A stretch of DNA of 21,518 bases from DAOSEK01 sp035363095 (GCA_035363095.1 DAOSEK010000019.1:1-21518), one strand, 5' to 3'. Positions 6,292-16,083 are shown, counted from the stretch's first letter. The notes: a model not told the origin generated them from the letters alone. Numbers and translations: made by a program.

Positions 6292-7869
6292 CTACTTGAA
6301 CTGAAGGTATGAATAAGGTAAATTTTGAATTCCATCTTTTTCAAATGTAGATAAATTATATAAAATCAAGTGGTTTATATCAATATTGAATTTCTTAATA
6401 ATATCAAGGCATTCAGCTCTTACAATCCTAACTATCTCTAAGTCATCTAAATTTCTTTCTTGAACAATATGCTTGGCAAAATCTATTGGAATTAAGCTGT
6501 TAATATTATCATTTTTATTGTAGCATTCTTTAACAAATACAAAAAACTCTTCTAAAATTTCACTAGGTGCAATATTGTGCTGTTCATATAGATATAATAA
6601 TGTTTTTCTTAACAATTGATTGTTGTATATTGTTAGCACTCCAAAAACTAAAAAAGAAACATTTTTATTATACTCTTCATCTTCTCTTATTACATAATAA
6701 GGCGAATTTTTTTCATAATCCAAAGAAAGTTTTTTAGAATCCTTCCACAGAACTGTTCCGGGAATCACACTCAACTTGAATAATGATATTGATGATGGTT
6801 GTAACGATATTGCATAATCCACGCTATTTTTTAGGTCATTATAACCTTCAAATGGAAGTGAATATATAATACTAATCAAAAAATTTCTTTTTTGTTCATA
6901 TCTTTTAAGAAGTTTTAAATTTTCCTTAAATCTGTTTGAATCAAAATGTCTATTAATTAATTTAAGTGTTTTAGAATTTATAGTCTGAAGACCTATCTCT
7001 ATAGCAACTGAATTTGCTTTATCCAACAGAAAAATCATTTCCTCATCTAATAGCTCTGCTTTTAATTCCACATGAAGCTTTGTATTTTTATTATATTTTA
7101 TAAACAATCTGAGAATCTCTTTAGCCCTTTTTGTATTTGCATTAAATGTTGGATCCATAATGTATAAGAATTTAGGAGCTCTTTTTAAAATAAATTTAAA
7201 TTCATCCTCAATCCTTCTAAGACTATGATATCTCATACCTTCGTAGTCCTTATAATCATAACAAAAAGCACATTTAAAAGGGCAACCTCTCATTGTTTCT
7301 AAACAGGCCGTCTTTTCAAAGTATTTTGATTGGGTAATAACACCTTCCAGATATGGTGAAGGAATATCATCTAAATCTTTTATGACAGTTCTTTTTGAAT
7401 TGATAAAAATAGTTCCATCTTGATTGTAGCTTAATCCTGATACGCAGGACTTGCATTTTTTTTCAATGATGCATTCAACAAGTTCCTTAAAGCTTTCTTC
7501 TCCTTCTCCTCTAATTATGTAATCAATAAATTTATTCTTAGAAAGAATTTCTTCATCTTGTGGACTAACCTCTGGACCTCCTAAAACTATTTCAATACCC
7601 TTGTGATTCTCTTTGATTAACTTAGAAACCTCAAGAATTATATTTATGTTCCACATATAACAAGAAAAGCCAATCAAGTTTGGATTTGTTTCTAAAATTT
7701 TTTGGATAATAACTTCTTTTTTTGTATTCTTTGAAAATTGTAGTATTTGAATTTCCACAAAACTTTTATAGCTTGAATATTTCAAAAAGAAGGCTTTTAG
7801 TAGATGCATAGCTAATTCAGGTGTCCCCTTTTCCATGAAATTAAGTGCTAGTAGAGTTATTTTGTACAT
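6292..7869 (-). CDS. B12-binding-domain radical SAM protein (paralogue 2)
   Basis: This 525-residue protein has an N-terminal cobalamin-binding-like Rossmann domain (about 1-135, with IGFSCYMWN, LGGPEVSP and IRGEGEESF phrases), then a radical SAM barrel with C-x3-C-x2-C at C196, C200 and C203 (RGCPFKCAFCY), and a helical C-terminal region. There is no obvious D-x-H-x-x-G motif, as in many class B radical SAM proteins. Such enzymes often methylate unactivated carbon or do B12-dependent rearrangements; substrates cannot be told from sequence. It is a clear full-length paralogue of the gene at 7893-9494, 23 bases away, sharing blocks such as GFSCYMWN, GGPEVS and KAELLDEEMI. The family may be the DUF4080 type, but I am not sure. 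Confidence 0.88.
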   Translation of the reverse strand: MYKITLLALNFMEKGTPELAMHLLKAFFLKYSSYKSFVEIQILQFSKNTKKEVIIQKILETNPNLIGFSCYMWNINIILEVSKLIKENHKGIEIVLGGPEVSPQDEEILSKNKFIDYIIRGEGEESFKELVECIIEKKCKSCVSGLSYNQDGTIFINSKRTVIKDLDDIPSPYLEGVITQSKYFEKTACLETMRGCPFKCAFCYDYKDYEGMRYHSLRRIEDEFKFILKRAPKFLYIMDPTFNANTKRAKEILRLFIKYNKNTKLHVELKAELLDEEMIFLLDKANSVAIEIGLQTINSKTLKLINRHFDSNRFKENLKLLKRYEQKRNFLISIIYSLPFEGYNDLKNSVDYAISLQPSSISLFKLSVIPGTVLWKDSKKLSLDYEKNSPYYVIREDEEYNKNVSFLVFGVLTIYNNQLLRKTLLYLYEQHNIAPSEILEEFFVFVKECYNKNDNINSLIPIDFAKHIVQERNLDDLEIVRIVRAECLDIIKKFNIDINHLILYNLSTFEKDGIQNLPYSYLQFK

Positions 7870-7892
7870 TTTATATATCTCGTCCTAACTTA

Positions 7893-9494
7893 TTATGAAC
7901 TGTTTGGCGAAAACTTAAAATTAGCATATAAAGAACTCCAGTCTCTTTTATTCTTAAAATCCTCAAGATTCTTTAAAACCTGCTGGTTAATATCAAAACT
8001 AAACTTCTTCCCTGCATTAAGCATTTCCTCTTTGAGTTCTTCTTTTAACCTATTAAAATCTCCATTAAAGCAATAATATTTACATAAATAATCCAAAAAA
8101 AGCATAGGCAAAAGACCTTTTTTCTTTTCAAAAGACTTAGAATAATCATCTACAAACCTATACCAATCCTCAAGTATCGTGCTAGGGGAAATCCCAAGCT
8201 CGTTTGAGACCAGCACCAGGGATTTCTTCATAAAACCATTATTATAAAGGCTAAAAAGTGAAAATCTCAAATGATGAATCTTTTCAAGATCTTCTTTTGT
8301 CAAATGAGAGGTTTCTATCACATGATAAGGGGATTTTTCTTCATATTTAATCCCAAGCGATTTTGCATTATCCCTAAGTTTTGTTCCAGGTAAAAGGCTT
8401 AAAACCATAATCAGAATTGAAGAAGGTAAAAGCTTAACCACAAAATCAAGGCTTTTTTTAAAATCATCATAGCTCTCATTAGGAAGCCCATCTAAAAGGC
8501 TGATTTGATAATTCTTATTATCCTCATATCTCTTTAAAAGAGTCATATTTTGCTTAAATTTCTCCATATCAAAATGTCTGTTAATAAGTTTTAAAGTTTT
8601 ATCATTAATACTTTGAATCCCAATCTCAATAAGATTAACATTGGCTTTATGAAGTAATATTATCATCTCTTCATCTAAAAGCTCTGCTTTAAGCTCAACA
8701 TGAAGTGTTGAACCCCTATTATACTTAATAAAAATCCTTAATACATCCTTAGCCCTTTTGTTATCAATATTAAACGTAGGATCCATTAAATAAACATCCA
8801 TAGGTTTCCTTTTAAGTATAAATTCAAGCTCTTTTTCTATTCTTTCAAGCGAATGATATCTTACCGTACTAAAATCCTTATGGTAATAACAAAAATCACA
8901 CTTAAAAGGGCATCCTCGCATAGTTTCTGTACAAACCCCTTCATAGTATTTTGGATTAAGAACAAGGCCTTGAAGATAAGGAGAAGGAATCTCATCAAGA
9001 TCAATAATATTCTCTCTTTTTTCATTAACAAATACCTTTTCAAAGTCCCTATAGCTAACCCCCAAAACCTTTGAAATATCTCCTTTTTTAACAATACACT
9101 CAATAAGCTCCATAAAGCTCTTTTCACCCTCCCCTCTAACTATAAAATCAACTTTTGAATTATTGAATAAAATTTCTTTATCTCTGGCACTAACCTCTGG
9201 CCCTCCAAGAATAATCTTTAGGTTTTTATCTCTGATTTTAAGGAGTTTACATATATCTTGTATCATAATAATATTCCACATATAACAAGAAAATCCAACT
9301 ATCTCTGGATTTTTCTTAAGTATTTCTGATACAATATCCTCTTTTTTATCCTGAATAGAAAAATCCAAAATTTCTATTTCTACGAGTTCATTAAATTCAG
9401 AATGTTTCAAAAAATACCCCTTTAAAAGATAAAGAGCAAGATGAATTGAGGCTCTTTTGTGAATATTTAACGTTGCTAAAATAATCTTTTGCAT
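7893..9494 (-). CDS. B12-binding-domain radical SAM protein (paralogue 1)
   Basis: This 533-residue protein has the same architecture as its downstream neighbour: B12-binding-like domain to about residue 135, then a radical SAM motif at C195, C199 and C202 (RGCPFKCDFCYYHKDF), the LHVELKAELLDEEMI strand-helix segment, and a helical C-terminus. The two proteins align nearly end to end by eye, so this is a tandem duplication that has diverged well beyond recent copying. Only 12 bases separate it from the glycosyltransferase gene, so it belongs to the DUF362/GT-C operon. Modification of a peptide, lipid or glycan is possible; context near Hxs-like genes favours a modification pathway for a surface product, but this is inference. 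Confidence 0.88.
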   Translation of the reverse strand: MQKIILATLNIHKRASIHLALYLLKGYFLKHSEFNELVEIEILDFSIQDKKEDIVSEILKKNPEIVGFSCYMWNIIMIQDICKLLKIRDKNLKIILGGPEVSARDKEILFNNSKVDFIVRGEGEKSFMELIECIVKKGDISKVLGVSYRDFEKVFVNEKRENIIDLDEIPSPYLQGLVLNPKYYEGVCTETMRGCPFKCDFCYYHKDFSTVRYHSLERIEKELEFILKRKPMDVYLMDPTFNIDNKRAKDVLRIFIKYNRGSTLHVELKAELLDEEMIILLHKANVNLIEIGIQSINDKTLKLINRHFDMEKFKQNMTLLKRYEDNKNYQISLLDGLPNESYDDFKKSLDFVVKLLPSSILIMVLSLLPGTKLRDNAKSLGIKYEEKSPYHVIETSHLTKEDLEKIHHLRFSLFSLYNNGFMKKSLVLVSNELGISPSTILEDWYRFVDDYSKSFEKKKGLLPMLFLDYLCKYYCFNGDFNRLKEELKEEMLNAGKKFSFDINQQVLKNLEDFKNKRDWSSLYANFKFSPNSS

Positions 9495-9506
9495 TCTAAA
9501 TCAACC

Positions 9507-11285
9507 CTATTTTCTTGTTACCTTTTCAAAATAAAAAGTATACTCCCCAACCCCTAATAAAAAGTTTTTCTTACTTAAAACATCAGTTATAAAATATTCA
9601 TCGTCCTTTTCATATATTCTATAAATCATTTTTGGCTGAATAATTAGTGGTTCAAGTGGTATAGTGCTATGTGTAAAATAAAGGTTCTTAAAATAAATGT
9701 ATAATTCTTTCTCTTTATAGAAATCAACATGAGCTAAAAAATCATCAGTATCAATAACCTTCTCCTTTAAGAAAGCCAATGCCTCAGGATATTGAGTCAC
9801 AACATAATACTCTCCTTGAATATCCTTAGTATATAAAAAAATTTCATTAATAAATTCTAATTGTTTAGCCCTATCGTAGTTAATATAGTACTTAACATCT
9901 GCTGTTACTAATCTTAGGCCATTAATAACACTTAAAAAAACAAACAAAACAACAAATAATACCAATAACTTCCTGATTCTTTTAATTTTATAAGCAAACC
10001 AAAAAAACACAGCCATCCAAACAATAGCTAATACAAAAAGTATTGAATAAACCCTTGGTGCCCTGTTTTGGCTGACAAAAGAAATAAATATGCTAAATAC
10101 TGCGCTCAAAAACGTACAACAGCAAAATAAAAATATATTGTTTTCATCAATCTCCTCTATTTTTTGATTCAAATGTCTAATCCTTTGGTTCTTAAAAAAA
10201 ACATTTAACATTTTCATTAAAACAATCCCAACTGAAATAAAAAAAGCATAAATCAACAACCCAAAAAACCAATACTCCGAGGTATTTGAAAAATAACCAC
10301 TCATAAACTTCAGATTATCATAAAAATATAACAATGAAAAGTTTCCCTTTTCTTGAGCCCAAGGTTTAAGAAAATATTCTTTATATATTATCAAAAAATT
10401 AGGAATACAAAAGATTCCGATAATAATAGCCACAATCAATATACTTAGCTTTTTGTTTGATTTGATTTTATCCAACATGGACTTAAATTTTTCTTTAAAT
10501 GTTTTATTTCTTTGCTCTATATTAGAATTATATCCTTCAAACTTATTTGCCTTGGATTTATTTTTGTTTATAAGTGCAAGTGCAAATAAAAAAAGAGCAA
10601 TGACAATAAATAGGTTCTCGGGTCTTGAAATGCTTGCAATAATTCCGATGGGTATAACCATAAAAAAGTCCTTTAGTAGATTGCTCTTAAGAAATTTTAT
10701 AAAAGCCAAAATAAAAAGAAGCACAAAAAATATTGAAGTTGGGTGGGTTTCACCATTCCTTGAAAGACTTTTTAAATAATAAACCGACAAAAATATAACA
10801 ACAAATAGTAAAGAATACAAAAATACCGATTTCTTTCTCTTTAGTCTATCTTTAAAAAGCTCAAAAAAGAGAATCAATATCAATAAAGCACTAAGAGAAT
10901 ATAGAATCATATTCACATAAATTGAAGAGTAAGGGCTCCCATTAGTAAAATAGTATGATAAATAGATAAGATAGGGAAAAACAGCACATTTGGCTGAAGG
11001 ACCAAAAACCTCAGCTGATTCATGATAAGAATAATAGATTCCAAAATCCTTAATACTAAAAGCCATAGAATTGTAGTGAAACTCATCATTGTACAACAAA
11101 TTGAACCTAGGTATTAAAAGAAGTCCTAAACATGCAAAAACAGCAATTGCAATAGCTATAAACTTTTTTTTATTTTCTAGGTATATAAATTCCTTAACAA
11201 AGAAAAACACTGCAAAAAGAAAACAAATTCTAATTAACCAAACATTCATTCTTGAAAGCAGGTTTAATATGGGAATACTTATCAT
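9507..11285 (-). CDS. Multi-pass GT-C type membrane glycosyltransferase
   Basis: The 592-residue protein (from the ATG at 11285) is a polytopic membrane protein with roughly ten or more hydrophobic segments. After the first two of these, an acidic pair in LLYNDEFHY (D67, E68) fits the catalytic DE motif in the first external loop of GT-C enzymes of the ArnT/PMT-like group, which use polyprenyl-phosphate sugars. The last ~130 residues are polar and external, as in that group. It would transfer a sugar to a protein or lipid on the outer face of the membrane. The ORF extends to a TTG at 11294, but no SD supports it, so the ATG is preferred. It lies 39 bases after the DUF362 gene and 12 bases before the B12 radical SAM genes. 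The Ser/Thr-rich His-repeat protein would be a plausible acceptor, though nothing proves it. Confidence 0.8.
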   Translation of the reverse strand: MISIPILNLLSRMNVWLIRICFLFAVFFFVKEFIYLENKKKFIAIAIAVFACLGLLLIPRFNLLYNDEFHYNSMAFSIKDFGIYYSYHESAEVFGPSAKCAVFPYLIYLSYYFTNGSPYSSIYVNMILYSLSALLILILFFELFKDRLKRKKSVFLYSLLFVVIFLSVYYLKSLSRNGETHPTSIFFVLLFILAFIKFLKSNLLKDFFMVIPIGIIASISRPENLFIVIALFLFALALINKNKSKANKFEGYNSNIEQRNKTFKEKFKSMLDKIKSNKKLSILIVAIIIGIFCIPNFLIIYKEYFLKPWAQEKGNFSLLYFYDNLKFMSGYFSNTSEYWFFGLLIYAFFISVGIVLMKMLNVFFKNQRIRHLNQKIEEIDENNIFLFCCCTFLSAVFSIFISFVSQNRAPRVYSILFVLAIVWMAVFFWFAYKIKRIRKLLVLFVVLFVFLSVINGLRLVTADVKYYINYDRAKQLEFINEIFLYTKDIQGEYYVVTQYPEALAFLKEKVIDTDDFLAHVDFYKEKELYIYFKNLYFTHSTIPLEPLIIQPKMIYRIYEKDDEYFITDVLSKKNFLLGVGEYTFYFEKVTRK

Positions 11286-11324
11286 GGGTAACAAGGTTTA
11301 ACTCTATCTAAATATAAAGTTTTA

Positions 11325-13001
11325 CTAACAGGCATTATTCTTTTTAATATCTATTTTAACCAAATCAATCCCCCCATTAGGGCAAACCTCTTGACAGGTA
11401 TAACAATGAATGCATTTTTTTTGGTCAATCCCTAAAGAGCCATTCTCATTTTGAAATATAGCACCTACAGGGCATGAGCGCAGGCAATTTAAGCACCTGA
11501 CACAGTTATCATTTACTTTTACCTCAAACAAATAAAGCTTTCCAAAATCCTTATTCTCCTTTTTGGTGTTAATATAATCAAACAAAGAATTCTTTTGAAA
11601 AACAGCAACCTTCAACTCTTTAATATCAATGTTTGTTTTAATCCTTTCAAGATCAATCTCTCCAAGGCCCATTTTATTTCCAAAAATACTTGTAGGCATC
11701 GCATTAGGTGCATATCCAACAATCTCACATGCAACACTATCAATTGCTACAGGGTCCTTTGAAATAAGCAAAAAACCAGTATTAACAGTATTTCCATAAG
11801 TGGGTCCTTCATCACCTTGCATAGATACTATGCCATCCATCACATTCACTAAAACCTTATGTGCAACACCCTTATATACATCGCAAAGCCCTTTGCAGAA
11901 TTTATTTTTATCATCTGTTGAATGAATATATTTTCGTTCCTCGGGATGGATTGTCCCAAAAATATTTTTAATTGCCCCTGTAAAAAAAGAAATGCCATGG
12001 GTCTTATACTTAGGAACATTAACAATCAAATCTAAATCTGGCTCGATATCAAGATAGTCTGTCTTTTCAACCCAATAATGGTTATCAATGTCTCGTGTAA
12101 TGTATTTGTGCTCCTTAGGATACATTAGTTTAACATCCTCTTCCTCTCCTACTTTTGTTATCCCTGTAATGTTATATACTTTCTGAGGATCTTCAAAGTT
12201 TGTTCCCGCGGAGATATCACCAAGCCAGATGTTAGGGCATTTTTCTTTTATTGCTCTAATTACTGCTTTAACAACTAACGGGTTTGTAGTAACCCCTTTT
12301 TTTGGATCAAATGGGTCTGCTAGGTTTGGTTTCACCCAAACTTTTGAGTGTTTTGATATCTTGTTATACACACCAATCCTTTCAAACCCTTCCTTTATGC
12401 TTTTAAAAATCCCTTCAAATTCATAATCATTGTGCTTTGCAACAAAAACATCAGAAAAAATATTGTTATCATTTCTTAGAGTATATGCATAGGGAATAAA
12501 ATCCTTAAATACTGGATAAACATTTAGTTTAAAATCCTCTTTTGCACCAGGGCAGTGTAGCCTAAGCCTACAATATCTACAATCCTCAAAATAGTTATAT
12601 CCCTTAAATTCTGAAATACCATCAATAGTTGAAGCAATCAAATCATAACTATGTTCTAAAGCAAACTGACAATAACAAGGTGGTATTCCAACAAAATAGT
12701 AAGAAATACCTGCTTTTTCAAACATCTTTGCTAGGAGTAATAGATATTTCTCAGTCTTATGTAGCTTTTCTCCGGAATAAAATATGTATATTGTTTTTTC
12801 CTTTAATACTTTCAAATCTATTTCGTTTACACTTTTTTTAAGTGAGTTGAAATCATAAGAATCATTAAGATTTATCAGTGCACAATCTTTTCTTTCAATA
12901 AAAAACTTATTTTCTATTAAAACAGACTTTGAATTTATATCACAACACTTAATTGTGTCTTGAATGCCATCTAAAACACCATCAAAATTTACTAATTTCA
13001 A
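11325..13001 (-). CDS. DUF362 protein with C-terminal 2x[4Fe-4S] ferredoxin domain
   Basis: The 558-residue protein starts at TTG 13001, chosen because GGGGGAG lies 6 bases upstream; a longer TTG start at 13016 would destroy this SD. The central part (about 190-450) is a DUF362 domain (KVWVKPNLADPFDPKKGVTTNP, GDISAG and the PKYKTHGISFFTGAIKN phrase). The C-terminus has two complete C-x2-C-x2-C-x3-C-P clusters starting near residues 500 and 530. The N-terminal part has further Cys in RYCRLRLHCPG and PPCYCQF that may bind another cluster. DUF362 proteins are Fe-S proteins of unsettled function. As first gene of the operon leading to the glycosyltransferase and B12 radical SAM enzymes, it could supply electrons to them (inference). 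Confidence 0.88.
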   Translation of the reverse strand: MKLVNFDGVLDGIQDTIKCCDINSKSVLIENKFFIERKDCALINLNDSYDFNSLKKSVNEIDLKVLKEKTIYIFYSGEKLHKTEKYLLLLAKMFEKAGISYYFVGIPPCYCQFALEHSYDLIASTIDGISEFKGYNYFEDCRYCRLRLHCPGAKEDFKLNVYPVFKDFIPYAYTLRNDNNIFSDVFVAKHNDYEFEGIFKSIKEGFERIGVYNKISKHSKVWVKPNLADPFDPKKGVTTNPLVVKAVIRAIKEKCPNIWLGDISAGTNFEDPQKVYNITGITKVGEEEDVKLMYPKEHKYITRDIDNHYWVEKTDYLDIEPDLDLIVNVPKYKTHGISFFTGAIKNIFGTIHPEERKYIHSTDDKNKFCKGLCDVYKGVAHKVLVNVMDGIVSMQGDEGPTYGNTVNTGFLLISKDPVAIDSVACEIVGYAPNAMPTSIFGNKMGLGEIDLERIKTNIDIKELKVAVFQKNSLFDYINTKKENKDFGKLYLFEVKVNDNCVRCLNCLRSCPVGAIFQNENGSLGIDQKKCIHCYTCQEVCPNGGIDLVKIDIKKNNAC

Positions 13002-13007
13002 TATATA

Positions 13008-13014
13008 CTCCCCC
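13008..13014 (-). promoter_or_regulatory. Strong SD that decides the TTG start of the DUF362 gene
   Basis: GGGGGAG on the minus strand ends 6 bases before TTG at 13001-12999. The upstream spacer 13017-13303 (287 bases) has a weak TATA-like CTTTATAA on the plus strand at 13077-13084 (TTATAAAG on the minus strand), ACAAC-TTT-GTTGT symmetry near 13107-13119, and nothing else I recognise. Confidence 0.6.
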
Positions 13015-13303
13015 AATTTTTTTCAAATAACTAATTTTAATCTTAAACCTAAAATCTCTTTTAAAACACACACAAACTTTATAACAATGATAATTATAAA
13101 AAAAAACAACTTTGTTGTATAAATTTTAAGCAATCTTTTTGATAGTTCAAGCTTAATGATTTGTCAATCTCTCCTTGCTAATAAGCCCCTTAATTCATTC
13201 ATTCTTACTAAAAGTATTAAAGATCAAAGTATGCAAAATTAAAGGGGATTTCGCAAAAACAAAAGTATAAAAAAAAGACGAATTCAATAAAAATAAAAAA
13301 GAT

Positions 13304-13807
13304 TTAAAGAGTCTTTCCCACTTCGTACTCCTCAATAAGAGGTTCTGAAACCTGATGATGGTTTTTAAATATCATCTTTTCAATCTTTAACCCTTCAAAA
13401 GGTTCGTATGTAAAACCGTTAAGAAGTATCCTTATTTCATACTCTACATTAGTCACAACATTAAAACTCCTTACAGGAAAATCCTTTGAAACCATTATTT
13501 GTGTCTCGTTGCCCATGTCATGGACATTTAGACTACCTTGAATCTTCTTTTTGCCTGCTAAATCAAAATGTATTTCTATTTCTAAAAGGTCTGTTTCGTG
13601 CTCAAATTGATAGCCAAGCCAGAGAAGATTATCCTTTTTATTGCGAAATATAATCACTTTTTCATCTTCAAAGTAGATCTCTGTTTCAGGGTCCCCTGGA
13701 AGTATTTCCATAAGCTCATTTCGGACAATATATGTCTTAATATTAACAACATCATCTAGATCCTTTAAATCCAGTTTTTTTTCCTCTTGTTCTTCCATAT
13801 TTACCAT
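13304..13807 (-). CDS. Small acidic, beta-rich protein of unknown function
   Basis: This 167-residue soluble protein has no Cys, no signal peptide and no TM segment. Alternating hydrophobic and charged residues from about 25 to 150 suggest a single beta-sandwich-like domain, with a short acidic N-terminus (EEQEEKKLDLKDLDD). ATG at 13807 is used; ATG at 13798 is an alternative. TTATTTAAA about 50 bases upstream may be its TATA box. It follows the three-TM protein and lies at the distal end of the Hxs-like gene cluster. I do not recognise the family. Confidence 0.8.
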   Translation of the reverse strand: MVNMEEQEEKKLDLKDLDDVVNIKTYIVRNELMEILPGDPETEIYFEDEKVIIFRNKKDNLLWLGYQFEHETDLLEIEIHFDLAGKKKIQGSLNVHDMGNETQIMVSKDFPVRSFNVVTNVEYEIRILLNGFTYEPFEGLKIEKMIFKNHHQVSEPLIEEYEVGKTL

Positions 13808-13915
13808 CTTGTTATTCTTTTTATTATTCTTTTTTTAATCAAATTCTTTTTTGCTTTAAATAACCCTACCTAATGAACCCACATAATAAATAATTTCTAA
13901 ACTCGTTTTGAAGTT

Positions 13916-15007
13916 TTACATATTTATATCATATGAGAAGTTCTCCTTTTGATTGTTGTTATCGGTTTCTAATACTTCAACTTTTAATATAGGATATAAA
14001 ACATCGTCAAATGATTCTTGACCTATTGACAACACTACAAGTCCCATGACCTCAATAATGCTTGTTTGAAGCTGGAAATTGTTCAAAGGCGAATTAGAGC
14101 CCGCAGCGAAAGTTACAGCATTTTCTGTTAAAAGTTTTTCTTTTTTTATTAAAAATGTTGATTTTATTTTACAGTCTAGGTCAAAGCACAATGAAATCTC
14201 TGATTCCTTAACATTTGAAGAAAACGTATATGCGAAGTTATAAGTATTTTTCTCAATTGTGGAAAACACAAATAGCTTTCTTGAGTTTAAAAACACTTCA
14301 TCAACGTTAAAACCTGTTTCTTCAACTGAAATTTTATTTAATGGAAAAATTCCAATTGTTTGAGGTGCTACTGCCTTATCATCAGAGGTTATTGGAGGTA
14401 GGTTGAGCTTATCGTAATCAGAAAGGTTGTTTTGATTAATCCTTGGTTCACTCCAAACCCTTACAGAGTATATGAAAGCCAAAATCACAACAACGATAAT
14501 TACTACACTTGCAATAATCCTAATTGGTCTGTTCATACTATTTCTTTTCATTGTATTCAATATTTTAATCTTATTGTTCTCAAAGAACTCTTCAAGCTTC
14601 TTTGAATTAATTACCGACTTGACCTTCACTTTGGCTAATTCACCATCTTCATCTAAAAATTCAAACAAATAATCTTTTGTCCCATTTTTTTGGGATATTC
14701 CTATAATGCTAACTGTTTTAATCTTTTGAACATCTATATCGTATGAGTCAATGACCGATTTAATAATAATCCTCTTATCTATAGCTTTAAAACTTTTAAA
14801 ATAGTCACCAAAAAGAAGATATGCAAAAGCTATGAATCCTAAAACAAAAGCAATAATATTAATTGTATTTGCAGTTATAAGAAAATTCACTAAAAATAAG
14901 ATAGATATTGTTAAAACACAAGCCCTTAGAAAAATACAAAAACCATCATTTGCGTATGAAAATTTCTTAATCTTAAATTCAACATTATCAGTTTCACCCA
15001 AATTCAT
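13916..15007 (-). CDS. Three-TM membrane protein with external C-terminal domain, unknown function
   Basis: This 363-residue protein has a TM hairpin at about residues 25-68, a ~90-residue cytoplasmic domain with strand-strand-helix content (about 75-150; possibly PH-like, a weak guess), a third TM at about 162-183, and a ~180-residue external domain with one close Cys pair (LCFDLDCK) that could form a disulfide. The ATG at 15007 is nearly flush with an upstream GAGGGGTGA, which would sit better for a TTG at 15001, so the real start may be six bases later. It lies 78 bases after the HxsC-position radical SAM gene. A membrane partner for export or anchoring of the modified product is conceivable; no homology supports this. 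Confidence 0.8.
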   Translation of the reverse strand: MNLGETDNVEFKIKKFSYANDGFCIFLRACVLTISILFLVNFLITANTINIIAFVLGFIAFAYLLFGDYFKSFKAIDKRIIIKSVIDSYDIDVQKIKTVSIIGISQKNGTKDYLFEFLDEDGELAKVKVKSVINSKKLEEFFENNKIKILNTMKRNSMNRPIRIIASVVIIVVVILAFIYSVRVWSEPRINQNNLSDYDKLNLPPITSDDKAVAPQTIGIFPLNKISVEETGFNVDEVFLNSRKLFVFSTIEKNTYNFAYTFSSNVKESEISLCFDLDCKIKSTFLIKKEKLLTENAVTFAAGSNSPLNNFQLQTSIIEVMGLVVLSIGQESFDDVLYPILKVEVLETDNNNQKENFSYDINM

Positions 15008-15085
15008 TCACCCCTCAAAAAGTATTTTTTAAATCTTAACACTAATTTTTGACTTAATGATTTAACTCATTGTTTAAATAAATTT

Positions 15086-16048
15086 CTAAATTTCTGGAAC
15101 TAAAGGAAATTCTTTGTTATTATTAAGAATTTCTTCTTTTGATTCGATTAGTTTTCCAATTACTGGTCTAAACTCATCATGTCCCATCTCATCTGAATAC
15201 TCTCTCCAAGGTCCCTCACATATTAATCTAAACCTGCAGTCTTTACATTGAGGAAACAAGGTTTTTCCCTCTACCTTTTTCACATAATTAAAATTTTTAA
15301 CCCAAAAATCTTTTTCTTTTACAATCGTTTCAGGGATATATAGTTCTGAAACAAATCTTTCATATCCTTTCATAATACAATAAGGCATTGCTTCAGCCAT
15401 TACAATCTTATGGTTTAATGCTCCAATCCTCAGACCTTTTTTAATGTATGGAGCAGCGATTGTAGCTATTGGCATGATCGAATTATAGTTTTCAAAGGCG
15501 TTTCCCATTGCATGCACAAATGCAAACTGAAACTGCATTACGTCAAGCTCAACAAGAAGCTTTGCAATATCAGGCGCATCTCTTAAGTTGGCTTTTACAA
15601 TAACACTATTTGAAATGACTTTCATTTTAAGTCTTCGTATATATCTAATTCCCTGAGTTGTTTGCCTAAATGCACCTGGCGCTCTTGTTAAATAATCATG
15701 AATCTCAGGGGTTGATCCATGAAGGGCGGGTGAGAATTGGTTGGCTCCAGCCTCAATAAGTTTTTTAAGATAGCTTAAATCACTAAACATCCTACCATTG
15801 CTTTGTAACTGAATTTCTTTATACCCAATTTTTGTAGCATAACTTACAAGATGAATAGCATCTTTTCTAATAGTAAACTCTCCTCCAGTAAAAACAACAG
15901 ATGCAATATTCTCTTCTCTTGCAGTTCTTAAGCTTTCCTTTATCTCATCTGTTGTTCTATCACCATATTTTCGGTTGTGTGCCTGAACGCAAAACCTGCA
16001 CCAATTGTTGCAATAATACCCTGTTTTAATATCTACTCTTTCTGCCAT
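15086..16048 (-). CDS. Radical SAM protein in the HxsC position
   Basis: The 320-residue protein from the ATG at 16048 (a TTG at 16057 would add three residues) has the cluster motif C13-x3-C17-x2-C20 (CNNWCRFC) and a TGGEF phrase where GGEP is usual. A C-terminal C268-x2-C271-x5-C277 set continues into EGPWREY. The HDYLTRAPGAFRQTTQGI region resembles the HDY...GAF-x2-T-x2-GI stretch I recall in HxsC, although the rest differs from classical HxsC, so I call it HxsC-like by position and partial motif only. It follows the HxsB-like gene across a 279-base gap that contains repeat copy C. In bacterial Hxs systems HxsB and HxsC are adjacent radical SAM partners acting, by hypothesis, on the His-x-Ser protein. 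An auxiliary Fe-S cluster on the C-terminal Cys is likely. Confidence 0.8.
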   Translation of the reverse strand: MAERVDIKTGYYCNNWCRFCVQAHNRKYGDRTTDEIKESLRTAREENIASVVFTGGEFTIRKDAIHLVSYATKIGYKEIQLQSNGRMFSDLSYLKKLIEAGANQFSPALHGSTPEIHDYLTRAPGAFRQTTQGIRYIRRLKMKVISNSVIVKANLRDAPDIAKLLVELDVMQFQFAFVHAMGNAFENYNSIMPIATIAAPYIKKGLRIGALNHKIVMAEAMPYCIMKGYERFVSELYIPETIVKEKDFWVKNFNYVKKVEGKTLFPQCKDCRFRLICEGPWREYSDEMGHDEFRPVIGKLIESKEEILNNNKEFPLVPEI

Positions 16049-16083
16049 TTTTTTCAATATTTTTTCATACTTTCTCTATTTTA

